From Rhodoluna limnophila (GTDB taxonomy: Bacteria > Actinomycetota > Actinomycetes > Actinomycetales > Microbacteriaceae), in contig CALPUC020000028.1 of assembly GCA_943326655.2 (NCBI GenBank), positions 1 through 9,403 of the forward strand: 9,403 bases of DNA, written 5' to 3'. Position 1 is the first letter of the stretch. Each line of letters opens with the position of its first letter. Under the pieces are notes generated by a model. The model did not search any database and was not told where the DNA came from. It saw nothing but the letters and a program-made list of their open reading frames with translations. Below are positions 1 through 6,342 of this stretch, one piece after another. Both the position numbers and the translations under genes were made by a program.

Positions 1-828
1 ACTCGCATGGCCGAATGGGTTCGCAAAGACGAATACCACCAGGCGTTCAACTTCGACTACATGTTTGCCGCTTGGAGCAAAGAGGGTCAGAAGCGTTCCA
101 TCACCGATTCACTCAAGGCATTCGGCCACGTTGGCGCTCCGAGCACCTGGGTGCTTTCGAACCACGACGTGATTCGCCACGCAACTCGCCTGGCCTACAA
201 CGACGGCGAGCTGCCTCCTCAGGGCGACGGAATCGACGGCAAGTTCAACCAGCCGGATCAGGCTCGCGGTCTTCGCCGTGCTCGTGCTGCAACCTCGTTC
301 ATGCTCGGCCTACCTGGAGGCGCCTACCTTTACCAGGGTGAAGAGCTGGGTCTACCCGAGCACACCACCCTCGACGGCAAGTTCCGCCAAGACCCAACCT
401 GGTTCCGAACCAAGGGCAAGCGTGTTGGCCGCGACGGCTGCCGCGTGCCACTGCCATGGGAAGCAGGAGTTGGTGCTGCCAACGGCTTCAACGAAACCGG
501 CGAAAGCTGGTTGCCTCAGCCTGAGAACTACAAGCACCTCTCTCGTGACAAGCAGACCGGTGTTGCAGGCTCAACCCTTGAGCTCTACAAGCGCCTGCTA
601 AAGGTTCGTAAATCATTAGGTCTAGGTGCCGGCGACTTCCGCTGGGCACCGGAGTTTGAAAACGAAAACTCTCTGGCCTATGTGAACAATGGTGTTGCAG
701 TGGTTGCCAACTTTGGCACCGACCCGGTGGTTCTGCCAAAGGGTGAAGTTCTAGTAACCAGCCAGGTTGATCTTTCAGCCGACGGTTATCTGGAACAAGA
801 CCAAACCGCATGGATTCGCCTCAGCTAG
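1..828 (+). CDS. GH13 alpha-glucosidase, C-terminal part (5' end outside window)
   Basis: This is the C-terminal 275 residues of a glycoside hydrolase family 13 enzyme. It would hydrolyse terminal alpha-1,4 (or alpha-1,6) glucosidic bonds of maltose-type oligosaccharides in the cytoplasm. The reading frame is open to base 1. The ATG at 7 is internal: it aligns with Met271 of the downstream paralogue, so about 270 residues are missing, including the nucleophile and acid/base regions. What is visible is conserved region IV (VLSNHD at 154-171, with the transition-state-stabilising Asp), the YQGEELGLPEH segment around 332-364, and a complete beta-sandwich C-terminal domain ending in a NFGTDPVVLPKGEVL-type strand and a final WIRLS. 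The last 19 nt overlap the start of the next gene, which suggests co-transcription and coupled translation. Family membership is secure; exact substrate and GH13 subfamily cannot be fixed from this part. Confidence 0.93.
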   Translation, partial: TRMAEWVRKDEYHQAFNFDYMFAAWSKEGQKRSITDSLKAFGHVGAPSTWVLSNHDVIRHATRLAYNDGELPPQGDGIDGKFNQPDQARGLRRARAATSFMLGLPGGAYLYQGEELGLPEHTTLDGKFRQDPTWFRTKGKRVGRDGCRVPLPWEAGVGAANGFNETGESWLPQPENYKHLSRDKQTGVAGSTLELYKRLLKVRKSLGLGAGDFRWAPEFENENSLAYVNNGVAVVANFGTDPVVLPKGEVLVTSQVDLSADGYLEQDQTAWIRLS

Positions 829-2360
829 ATTGGTGGCGCTCCGCCGTCATCTACCAGATCTACCCGCGCTCATTCGCCGACGCTAACGGCGATGGCATGG
901 GAGACCTGCCTGGCATTACCTCGCGGTTGGATTCGCTCAAATCACTTGGCATCGACGCCGTTTGGCTTTCGCCATTCATGCGCTCCCCGCAAAAAGATGC
1001 CGGCTACGACGTCTCGGATTATTGCGATGTCGACCCACTGTTTGGAACCCTCGCCGACTTCGATGAGATGCTGAACCGCGCTCACGAACTCGGGCTTCGA
1101 GTGTTGATCGACCTCGTGCCGAACCACACCTCAGATCAGCACGAGTGGTTCAAGCGTGCCGTGGCGGCCGGCCCTGGCTCACCTGAGCGAGAGTTCTACC
1201 ACTTCCGCGACGGCGATGTTCCGCCGAACAACTGGCAGTCGATGTTCGGGGGTCCTGCCTGGACGCAGCTGCCCGATGGTCAGTGGTATTGCCACCTATT
1301 CGATTCCTCGCAACCCGACCTGAACTGGGAGAACCCAGCGGTTGAGAAGGCGTTCGAAGACATCCTTCGCTTCTGGCTAGACCGAGGCGTAGACGGCTTC
1401 CGCGTTGACCAACCTCACGCAATGGGCAAAGCGGCCGGTCTTCCCGACCACCCAGACGTGGAGCGAGCGGGTGCCGGCTTCATCGAAGGCGAACCGAGCC
1501 CGCCGATGTGGTTCCAAGAATCGGTTCACCCAATCTTCCGCAAATGGCGTGCCATTTTGGATAGCTACCCTGGCGAACGCGCCATGTGCGGAGAGGCCTA
1601 CGTGCTTCCGCTTTCGTTCATGGCCCTCTGGGTTCGCCCCGACGAATTCCACCAAACCTTCAACTTCCGCTACCTCGACTCCCCGTGGACGGCAGCCGAC
1701 ATTCGCAAAACCATCGACGAATCCTTCGACGCATTCGGCTCGGTTGGAGCGCCAAGCACCTGGGTTCTTTCGAACCACGACGTGATGCGTCACGCCTCTC
1801 GCATGGGCGGCGACTTTGGAAGAACCACCGCCAGCGATGGCGTTGGCCCGAACGATCCGCAACCAGATGCCGAACTCGGGCTAAAGCGAGCAGTGGCAGC
1901 AACGCTCTTCACGCTCGGGTTACCTGGCTCGATGTATCTCTACCAGGGCGAAGAACTTGGCCTGCCCGAGCACACCACCCTCGAGCCACAATTCCGCCAA
2001 GACCCAACCTTTGCCAGAACCAATGGCGCCAGAGTTGGTCGCGACGGCTGCCGCGTAACCCTGCCTTGGGAATCTGGAGTTGGAGCCGCCAACGGTTTCA
2101 ACACCACGGGAAAGTCTTGGCTTCCGCAACCGCAGATTTACGCGAAATACGCTCGCGACCTTCAAGAGGGAGTGCCCGGCTCAACCCTTGAAACCTACAA
2201 GCAAGCCCTTCGCACTCGTAAAGAACTAAACCTCGGGCACGGAACATTCGAGTGGGTCGACGAACTTTGCACCGACAGCGTTCTCGCCTATCGCAACGGC
2301 AGCCTGCTGGTTACTCACAACTTCGAGACCAACGAAACCACTTGGAGATTTTCTTCCTAA
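810..2360 (+). CDS. GH13 alpha-glucosidase (oligo-1,6-/alpha-1,4-glucosidase type), shortened C-domain
   Basis: This complete 516-residue GH13 enzyme has no signal peptide, so it is probably cytoplasmic and acts on imported malto-oligosaccharides. The N-terminus (WWRSAVIYQIYPRSF, residues 8-22) is typical of alpha-glucosidases. The (beta/alpha)8 barrel motifs are region I DLVPNH (101-106), region II GFRVDQPHAM with nucleophile Asp200, region III GEAY with acid/base Glu262, and region IV VLSNHD with Asp324. The NGDGMGDLPGI loop (residues 26-36) is also present. The start at 810 lies inside the upstream paralogue and has only a weak GGAA 15 nt upstream, so translational coupling is likely. From residue 269 onward it aligns with the upstream gene, but after NFETN it jumps to a final TWRFSS. 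It therefore lacks roughly 25 residues of the last C-domain strands. All catalytic residues remain, so activity is expected. Specificity between alpha-1,4 and alpha-1,6 bonds is not resolved. Confidence 0.95.
   Translation: MDSPQLDWWRSAVIYQIYPRSFADANGDGMGDLPGITSRLDSLKSLGIDAVWLSPFMRSPQKDAGYDVSDYCDVDPLFGTLADFDEMLNRAHELGLRVLIDLVPNHTSDQHEWFKRAVAAGPGSPEREFYHFRDGDVPPNNWQSMFGGPAWTQLPDGQWYCHLFDSSQPDLNWENPAVEKAFEDILRFWLDRGVDGFRVDQPHAMGKAAGLPDHPDVERAGAGFIEGEPSPPMWFQESVHPIFRKWRAILDSYPGERAMCGEAYVLPLSFMALWVRPDEFHQTFNFRYLDSPWTAADIRKTIDESFDAFGSVGAPSTWVLSNHDVMRHASRMGGDFGRTTASDGVGPNDPQPDAELGLKRAVAATLFTLGLPGSMYLYQGEELGLPEHTTLEPQFRQDPTFARTNGARVGRDGCRVTLPWESGVGAANGFNTTGKSWLPQPQIYAKYARDLQEGVPGSTLETYKQALRTRKELNLGHGTFEWVDELCTDSVLAYRNGSLLVTHNFETNETTWRFSS
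1614..2338 (+). repeat. Diverged tandem-duplicate segment of the two GH13 genes
   Basis: This part of the second glucosidase gene is a diverged copy of bases 1 to about 760, offset by about 1613 bp at its left end. Short identical blocks include 154-173 with 1767-1786 (region IV), 355-374 with 1965-1984, and 382-400 with 1992-2010. Between the blocks the sequences differ at many third positions and by small indels, so the duplication is old or came from separate paralogues kept in tandem. The identical blocks code for the most conserved residues, so selection alone could explain them. Confidence 0.7.
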
Positions 2361-2764
2361 TTGTGTTCCGTTGGAATCCGATCCCGATCGGTTGCGATCT
2401 CGGAATAACCGTGGGGCATCGGGACACCTGATTTGTCTAGGCTCACGAAGACGATTCGGTCCACCGTGAGTATGTTCTTCTTGGTGACCATGTTTCTAAC
2501 TTCGGCGCGCATAGTGATTGAGGTGGTGCCGAACTTCGTGGCGACCAAACCCATTTCGATGAGATCACCCTCGATTGCTGAAGAAACGAAATTTATCTCA
2601 GAGATTAGTTTTGTCACTACACGTCGGTTTCCCAGTTGAATGATCGCGTAGATGGTTGCCTGCTCGTCGATCCATTTGAGCACGCTACCACCAAACAATG
2701 TGCCGTTGGCATTTAAATCTTCCGGTCGTACCCACTTGCGGGTGGTGAAATCAATCTCGCTCAT
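2357..2764 (-). CDS. Acyl-CoA thioesterase, hot-dog fold (YciA/ACOT type)
   Basis: This 135-residue single hot-dog domain protein is expected to hydrolyse acyl-CoA to free fatty acid and CoA in the cytoplasm, as an oligomer. The family signature is clear: PEDLNANGTLFGG (residues 14-26) with the active-site Asn/Gly segment, then WIDEQA (31-36) at the start of the central helix, VVTKLISEINF (48-58), and GTTSITM with the following strand (about 78-84). Length is normal for the YciA-like group (about 130-160 residues). The ATG at 2764 is preceded on the minus strand by AGGT six to nine bases upstream, a weak Shine-Dalgarno. Its TAG stop overlaps the TAA of the convergent glucosidase by 4 nt, with no hairpin terminator between them. 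Substrate chain length is unknown. No functional link to the neighbours is obvious. Confidence 0.9.
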   Translation of the reverse strand: MSEIDFTTRKWVRPEDLNANGTLFGGSVLKWIDEQATIYAIIQLGNRRVVTKLISEINFVSSAIEGDLIEMGLVATKFGTTSITMRAEVRNMVTKKNILTVDRIVFVSLDKSGVPMPHGYSEIATDRDRIPTEHN

Positions 2765-2818
2765 CTTGACCTAACTTTGTATTAACAATAGGTCATTTAA
2801 AAATCTTCTAGCAAAGGC

Positions 2819-2848
2819 GTCGAACCCCAGATGACTCTGGGGTTCGAC
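2819..2848. other. Perfect 12-bp inverted repeat with 6-nt loop
   Basis: The arms 2819-2830 (GTCGAACCCCAG) and 2837-2848 are exact reverse complements around the loop ATGACT. The stem is strong, but no T-tract follows directly on either strand. On the minus strand the downstream sequence becomes T-rich only after about 15 nt (2775-2790). It sits about 55 bp upstream of the thioesterase start, outside any gene. It could be a terminator without a tail, an operator palindrome, or the 5' hairpin of the neighbouring RNA candidate. Confidence 0.75.
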
Positions 2849-2849
2849 C

Positions 2850-3135
2850 AAAGCGGTTACCCGCTAAGAATCTTGATAATCACTTGGACTATTGGGTTTC
2901 CGAGAAAATCCAACACAAGCTTTCGCAAGATCGCTGGGTTGAGACGCTTTCGCATCTCTCCTCCCCTCAGTACGGCGTACTGAACGGACTACACTCCTGC
3001 GAGCCATTGAAAGCCGAGCCTCAAGGTGCTATCGTTACCAGTACTGCTCTACTGGTTAGGCATTCAATGACTAACAAGTAATCGCCGTCTCGGTGATAAA
3101 TGATTGGACCCGCGCAAACGGGTCCTTTCGTTTTT
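2850..3135 (+). ncRNA. Candidate structured non-coding RNA (unidentified), ending in an intrinsic terminator
   Basis: The 477-bp gap between the thioesterase and heliorhodopsin starts shows no credible protein gene, yet it holds a series of local hairpins: AGCGG/CCGCT at 2852-2865, TCAGTAC/GTACTGA at 2967-2983 (3-nt loop), ACCAGTA/TACTGGT at 3037-3056 (6-nt loop) and ATCGCCG/CGGTGAT at 3081-3097 (one wobble). The last hairpin, at 3106-3125, is followed by a T-rich tail. A terminator on the + strand with no + strand gene before it implies an untranslated transcript. A possible -10 box, GATAAT at 2875-2880, would put the 5' end near 2887, giving about 250 nt; no clear -35 accompanies it. An unpaired C/T-rich run containing CTCCTCCCC lies at 2958-2966. 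I found no match to tmRNA, RNase P, SRP RNA, 5S rRNA or a common riboswitch core. A 65-codon frame from TTG at 2884 to 3081 has no ribosome binding site and looks incidental. The 5' limit is a guess. Confidence 0.4.
3106..3135 (+). terminator. Rho-independent terminator upstream of heliorhodopsin
   Basis: The stem is GGACCCG (3106-3112) with CGGGTCC (3119-3125), perfect over 7 bp with the 6-nt loop CGCAAA, followed by TTTCGTTTTT (3126-3135). The T-tail is on the + strand only, so it terminates a rightward transcript before the heliorhodopsin gene. Alternatively it is an attenuator in a long heliorhodopsin leader. Confidence 0.8.
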
Positions 3136-3201
3136 AACGCCTCTACCCGCGCAGCCAGCAGAGACAAAACAAGTCTGGGCGCGAAAATCTCGGGAATTCA
3201 G

Positions 3202-3210
3202 TTATCCACA
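3202..3210 (+). promoter_or_regulatory. DnaA-box-like 9-mer TTATCCACA
   Basis: This is an exact match to the bacterial DnaA-box consensus TTATNCACA, lying between the terminator at 3135 and the heliorhodopsin ribosome binding site. It is single and has no AT-rich unwinding region or dnaA/dnaN next to it, so it is not an origin. One chance match in a window this size would not be surprising. Confidence 0.25.
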
Positions 3211-3222
3211 GACGATGACGAT

Positions 3223-3229
3223 AGGAGGT
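3223..3229 (+). promoter_or_regulatory. Strong Shine-Dalgarno AGGAGGT of heliorhodopsin
   Basis: A full-length anti-16S match ends 12 nt before the ATG at 3242. The spacing is slightly long. The only other in-frame ATG nearby (3215) lies upstream of this site, so the site selects 3242 and rules out the longer frame that could be read from 3104. Confidence 0.8.
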
Positions 3230-3241
3230 AGCCTTGCGCAT

Positions 3242-4051
3242 ATGGCTAAGAAAACATACAGCACCGATCAGCAAATCTCCCGTCTCCGCAACTACAACGT
3301 TGTGGCCGGATTCCTTCACCTAATTCAGGCGGTTACGTTTGGATGGTTCCTACTTCAGCTTGAAACCCAGGTGGCTTTCCCAGTAAAAATCGAATACATG
3401 ACGGGTCCTCCTGGATCTCCGCTTCCTCCGGAATCGGTCACTTTGTTCGACATCAACCTTGGTGCCGGAGTTGTGGCGTTCTTGGCCATGTCGGCATTCT
3501 TCCACTTCCTGATTTCGTCGCCGTGGTTCTTCGGCCGCTACTCAAACGGTCTAAAGCAAAACCACAACTACTTCCGCTGGGTTGAATACTCCCTGAGTTC
3601 TTCGGTGATGATTTGGCTGATTGCTCAGCTAACTGGCGTGAACGATGCAGCTGGACTGATCGGTATCTTCGCCGTGAATGCGTCGATGATTATGTTTGGT
3701 GCGATGCAGGAGAAATACGAGAAGCCTGGCAACGGAAAGTTCCTGCCGTTTGTTTTCGGTTCGATGACCGGAATCGTGCCTTGGATCATCATCGCGCTTT
3801 ACACCTTGCAGCCAGGCAGCACCAATGCCGCCGAGGTTCCTGGGTTCGTGATTGGCATCATCATTTCACTGTTCATCTTCTTCAACACCTTCGCCATCAA
3901 CCAGGCGCTTCAGTATCACCAGGTTGGCAAGTGGGCCAGCTACCTTCAGGGCGAGCGCAGCTACATCACCCTGAGCCTGGTGGCAAAGTCGATCCTGGCT
4001 TGGCAGGTTTTCTCGGGAGCCATCATTCCGGTACTAACCGGAACCAACTAG
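3242..4051 (+). CDS. Heliorhodopsin (retinal-binding seven-helix membrane protein)
   Basis: This 269-residue integral membrane photoreceptor of the heliorhodopsin family binds retinal and has an inverted topology (N-terminus in the cytoplasm) compared with type-1 rhodopsins. Visible signatures are RLRNYNVVAGFLHLIQA in TM1 (His26), GPPG in the extracellular loop (55-58), SAFFHF in TM2 (His88), NYFRWVEYSLSSSVMI in TM3 with counterion Glu115, the FAVNASMIMFG helix TM4, PGFVIGIIISLFIFFN in TM6, and SLVAKS in TM7 with Schiff-base Lys249. By recall these match Glu107 and Lys241 of the founding 48C12 protein, with a constant offset of 8. Helices fall at about 20-40, 70-93, 108-131, 134-156, 168-190, 200-223 and 238-265. 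Family members have slow photocycles and most do not pump ions; signalling or enzyme-partner roles are proposed. It appears monocistronic, set off by terminators on both sides, and no carotenoid or retinal biosynthesis gene is nearby. Confidence 0.97.
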   Translation: MAKKTYSTDQQISRLRNYNVVAGFLHLIQAVTFGWFLLQLETQVAFPVKIEYMTGPPGSPLPPESVTLFDINLGAGVVAFLAMSAFFHFLISSPWFFGRYSNGLKQNHNYFRWVEYSLSSSVMIWLIAQLTGVNDAAGLIGIFAVNASMIMFGAMQEKYEKPGNGKFLPFVFGSMTGIVPWIIIALYTLQPGSTNAAEVPGFVIGIIISLFIFFNTFAINQALQYHQVGKWASYLQGERSYITLSLVAKSILAWQVFSGAIIPVLTGTN

Positions 4052-4052
4052 C

Positions 4053-4095
4053 AAAAAGTAAAGCCCCCGCCGAATAGGTGGGGGCTTTACTTCTT
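4053..4095. terminator. Bidirectional intrinsic terminator between heliorhodopsin and MMPL genes
   Basis: The 14-bp stem pairs 4058-4071 with 4077-4090 (one G-T wobble) around the loop GAATA. The core is CCCCC/GGGGG and the base is GTAAAG/CTTTAC. On the minus strand it is followed by TTTTT (4057-4053); on the + strand it is followed by TTCTTT. It can therefore end both the heliorhodopsin transcript and the convergent minus-strand operon. Confidence 0.9.
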
Positions 4096-4099
4096 TAAC

Positions 4100-6262
4100 T
4101 TACTTAGCTGTTTTACGTGGCCACCAGAACTTCTCGCCGGCCATAAACGCTAGGGCCGGGACGATTACCGTTCTAACGAGCAAGGTGTCTAGAAGCACAC
4201 CGATGCAAACGATTACACCGATCTGGGTTAGCGCAATCAGCGGTAGCACTCCAAGCACGGCAAACACGGCTGCCAGCAAGATACCGGCACTGGTGATTAC
4301 ACCACCGGTCGAGCTGAGCGCTTTGATCATGCCCTGCTTGAGACCGAGCTTTTCGCCTTCTTCCTGAGCGCGGGTTACCAGGAAGATGTTGTAGTCAACG
4401 CCCAGTGCCACGAGGAAGAGGAACGAGTAGAGGAAGACCGAAAGGTCGAGTGCTGGGAAGCCAAGCAGCTGAGTGAAGACCAGCCAGCCGGCTCCCATCG
4501 ATGCAAAGAACGATGCCACCACGGTAAGCAGAAGCAGGATCGGTGCCAGCAGTGAGCGGAGAAGCAGCACGAGCACGACGAATACCAACAGCAGAATAAG
4601 TGGAATCAGAAGACCCTGGTCTACGGCATAGGCGTTCTTCTGATCCAGCGCCTGAGCATCCTGGCCACCAACGAGAGTTCCGTCGATGTCGGCAACAGCC
4701 TCGCGAATTAGCGTGATGGCCTCAAATGCTTCATCTGAGCGTGAAGTGCCGGCTAGAACAACATCGATCTTGGTGATCGCGCCGTCGGTGATAACTTCAC
4801 CAGACTGCTCTTTTGAAACCGTTACTTCGTCGACGCCGTTGATGCCCTTAATGGCCTCCATAACGTGATCCACGTGCTTGTTTTCAGCGATAACCACGGT
4901 TGGGCTGGTTTGGCCACCCGGGAACGATTCGTCCAAAAGCTCTAGACCAATCACGGCTTCTGGCTTCACGGTGAACTGCTCGGTTGAAGAAAGACCGATC
5001 TTGATTCCGGTGGCACCTGAGGCAAGGATTCCCAAAACGGCGAAACCGGCAATTGCAACAATGAGTGGCTTTTTAGAAACACCGCGTCCTAGTTTTGCCC
5101 AAAGACCGTTGTCAGTTTTGTTCACTCCGCCGAGCTTTGGAGTGACCGGCCAGAAGATCCAGCGACCGAACACAACCAACGCGGCTGGGAGCACAAACAG
5201 GGCGCTAATCATGGCGATGACGATTCCAACCGCGCAAGCGATGCCGAGTGAGCGAGTTCCTTCGAGTGTTGCCAAAATGAGGGTGAGTAGAGCAAGCACC
5301 ACTGTTGAACCGGAAGCAAAGATTGCCGGAGCGGCTTGCTTCCAAGCCTTCACCATTGCGTCACGACGGTTTTCGTGAAGCAGCAATTCTTCTCGGTAGC
5401 GCGAAATGATGAGTAGCGCGTAGTTGGTTCCAGCACCGAACACCAGAACCGAAAGAATTCCGGTAACCGAACCGTCGAGTGTGATGTCGAGGAACTTGGC
5501 AACCTGACCGGCCAAAATCGAAGCCATGCGGTCTGCGGTACCGATAACCAAAAGTGGGATTAGCCAGAGAATCGGGCTTCGGTAGGTAATTAGTAGAAGC
5601 ACGATAACGACTAGCGCGGTTACGCCAAGTAGCAGGAAGTTAGCACCGGCAAAAACGCCAGAGATGTCGGCTTGGAAGCCCTCAGCACCGGTTAGCTTCG
5701 CAATCAAGCCGTTTGGAAGATCTTCGTTCATCACCGCACGCATCTCCTTGACGCGCTCGGAGATTACTTCTGTGTTATCGCTTTTCGTAAGAGGAATGGT
5801 TACTACGGCAGCTGCGCCGTCCTCTGAGAAAACGGCCGGCGGCACAAACTTCTCGCCCTCAATTTCAGCCGAAGAGAACTCCAAGAACTTCTCGTTTACG
5901 CCGTTGTCGTAGGCAACGTCTTGTTCGGCGATGTAGTCGGCGCATGCAAAAGGAGGAATGAATGGAGCACAGACCACAGGCACTTCTTCACCGCGAAGAA
6001 AGGTGAGTTGGGCATCGGTAAGCTTCGAACCATCCTCGGTGCGGTAGATCAACACCGCAGCGGTTACGTCCTGGCCAGGCAGACCCTTGAGCGCCTCATC
6101 AACCAGAACGGTTTGGTTGTCCTTCGGCAGACCGATTCCCGGAGAAACCGACTCCTCAGCGAGAGTTAGAGGACCAAACGCCAGAACGGCGAAAAATAGT
6201 GCCAACAACATGGTCACTGGCGCGGTCACTCGACCGGAAATGAATTTTGCGATGCCGTTCAT
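4100..6262 (-). CDS. MMPL-family (RND superfamily) membrane transporter, YdfJ-like
   Basis: This 720-residue exporter has the duplicated RND architecture of MMPL proteins, which use the proton-motive force to export lipids or hydrophobic compounds. The order is TM1 (about 14-35), a first extracytoplasmic domain (about 36-205, with a possible Cys98-Cys107 disulfide), a helix bundle (about 207-370), TM7 (about 399-420), a second extracytoplasmic domain (421-548), and a second bundle (549-705). The TM10 motif GVDYNIFLVTR carries Asp623-Tyr624, the proton-relay pair. The matching first-half motif is GAGTNYALL, with Asn280 where many relatives have Asp. AGGGG six bases before the ATG supports the start at 6262. 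It lies 80 nt downstream of the ASCH gene with no terminator between, so it may be the last gene of the operon. That gap shows no promoter I could call. Substrate is unknown. Confidence 0.93.
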   Translation of the reverse strand: MNGIAKFISGRVTAPVTMLLALFFAVLAFGPLTLAEESVSPGIGLPKDNQTVLVDEALKGLPGQDVTAAVLIYRTEDGSKLTDAQLTFLRGEEVPVVCAPFIPPFACADYIAEQDVAYDNGVNEKFLEFSSAEIEGEKFVPPAVFSEDGAAAVVTIPLTKSDNTEVISERVKEMRAVMNEDLPNGLIAKLTGAEGFQADISGVFAGANFLLLGVTALVVIVLLLITYRSPILWLIPLLVIGTADRMASILAGQVAKFLDITLDGSVTGILSVLVFGAGTNYALLIISRYREELLLHENRRDAMVKAWKQAAPAIFASGSTVVLALLTLILATLEGTRSLGIACAVGIVIAMISALFVLPAALVVFGRWIFWPVTPKLGGVNKTDNGLWAKLGRGVSKKPLIVAIAGFAVLGILASGATGIKIGLSSTEQFTVKPEAVIGLELLDESFPGGQTSPTVVIAENKHVDHVMEAIKGINGVDEVTVSKEQSGEVITDGAITKIDVVLAGTSRSDEAFEAITLIREAVADIDGTLVGGQDAQALDQKNAYAVDQGLLIPLILLLVFVVLVLLLRSLLAPILLLLTVVASFFASMGAGWLVFTQLLGFPALDLSVFLYSFLFLVALGVDYNIFLVTRAQEEGEKLGLKQGMIKALSSTGGVITSAGILLAAVFAVLGVLPLIALTQIGVIVCIGVLLDTLLVRTVIVPALAFMAGEKFWWPRKTAK

Positions 6263-6342
6263 GAAAAACCCCTAAAGATGAATGTTCAACTTACAAACTA
6301 AACCATTGAAGCCGGTTTGGCGTTTCTTTCTTTGATGGCAGT

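Noticed and set aside
2884..3081. 65-codon open frame starting at TTG in the gap before heliorhodopsin
   Set aside because: No ribosome binding site, rare start codon, no recognisable family, and it runs through several RNA-like hairpins. Treated as incidental to the ncRNA candidate.
3202..3210. Replication origin signal
   Set aside because: Only one DnaA box, no AT-rich region, no cluster and no dnaA or dnaN nearby.
3192..3216. ECF/SigH-like promoter (GGGAAT) before heliorhodopsin
   Set aside because: No matching -10 element at the expected 16-17 nt spacing.
3104..3241. 46-residue N-terminal extension of heliorhodopsin from ATG 3104
   Set aside because: The extension would start inside the terminator hairpin, has no Shine-Dalgarno, and the AGGAGGT at 3223-3229 points to ATG 3242, which gives the normal family N-terminus.
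4878..5378. 166-codon open frame on the + strand inside the MMPL gene
   Set aside because: Antisense shadow of a strongly conserved coding region; it has no ribosome binding site or recognisable protein.
6263..6342. Promoter or regulatory element in the ASCH-MMPL gap
   Set aside because: Only a weak 5-bp stem (AAACC/GGTTT) is visible and no convincing -35/-10 pair.
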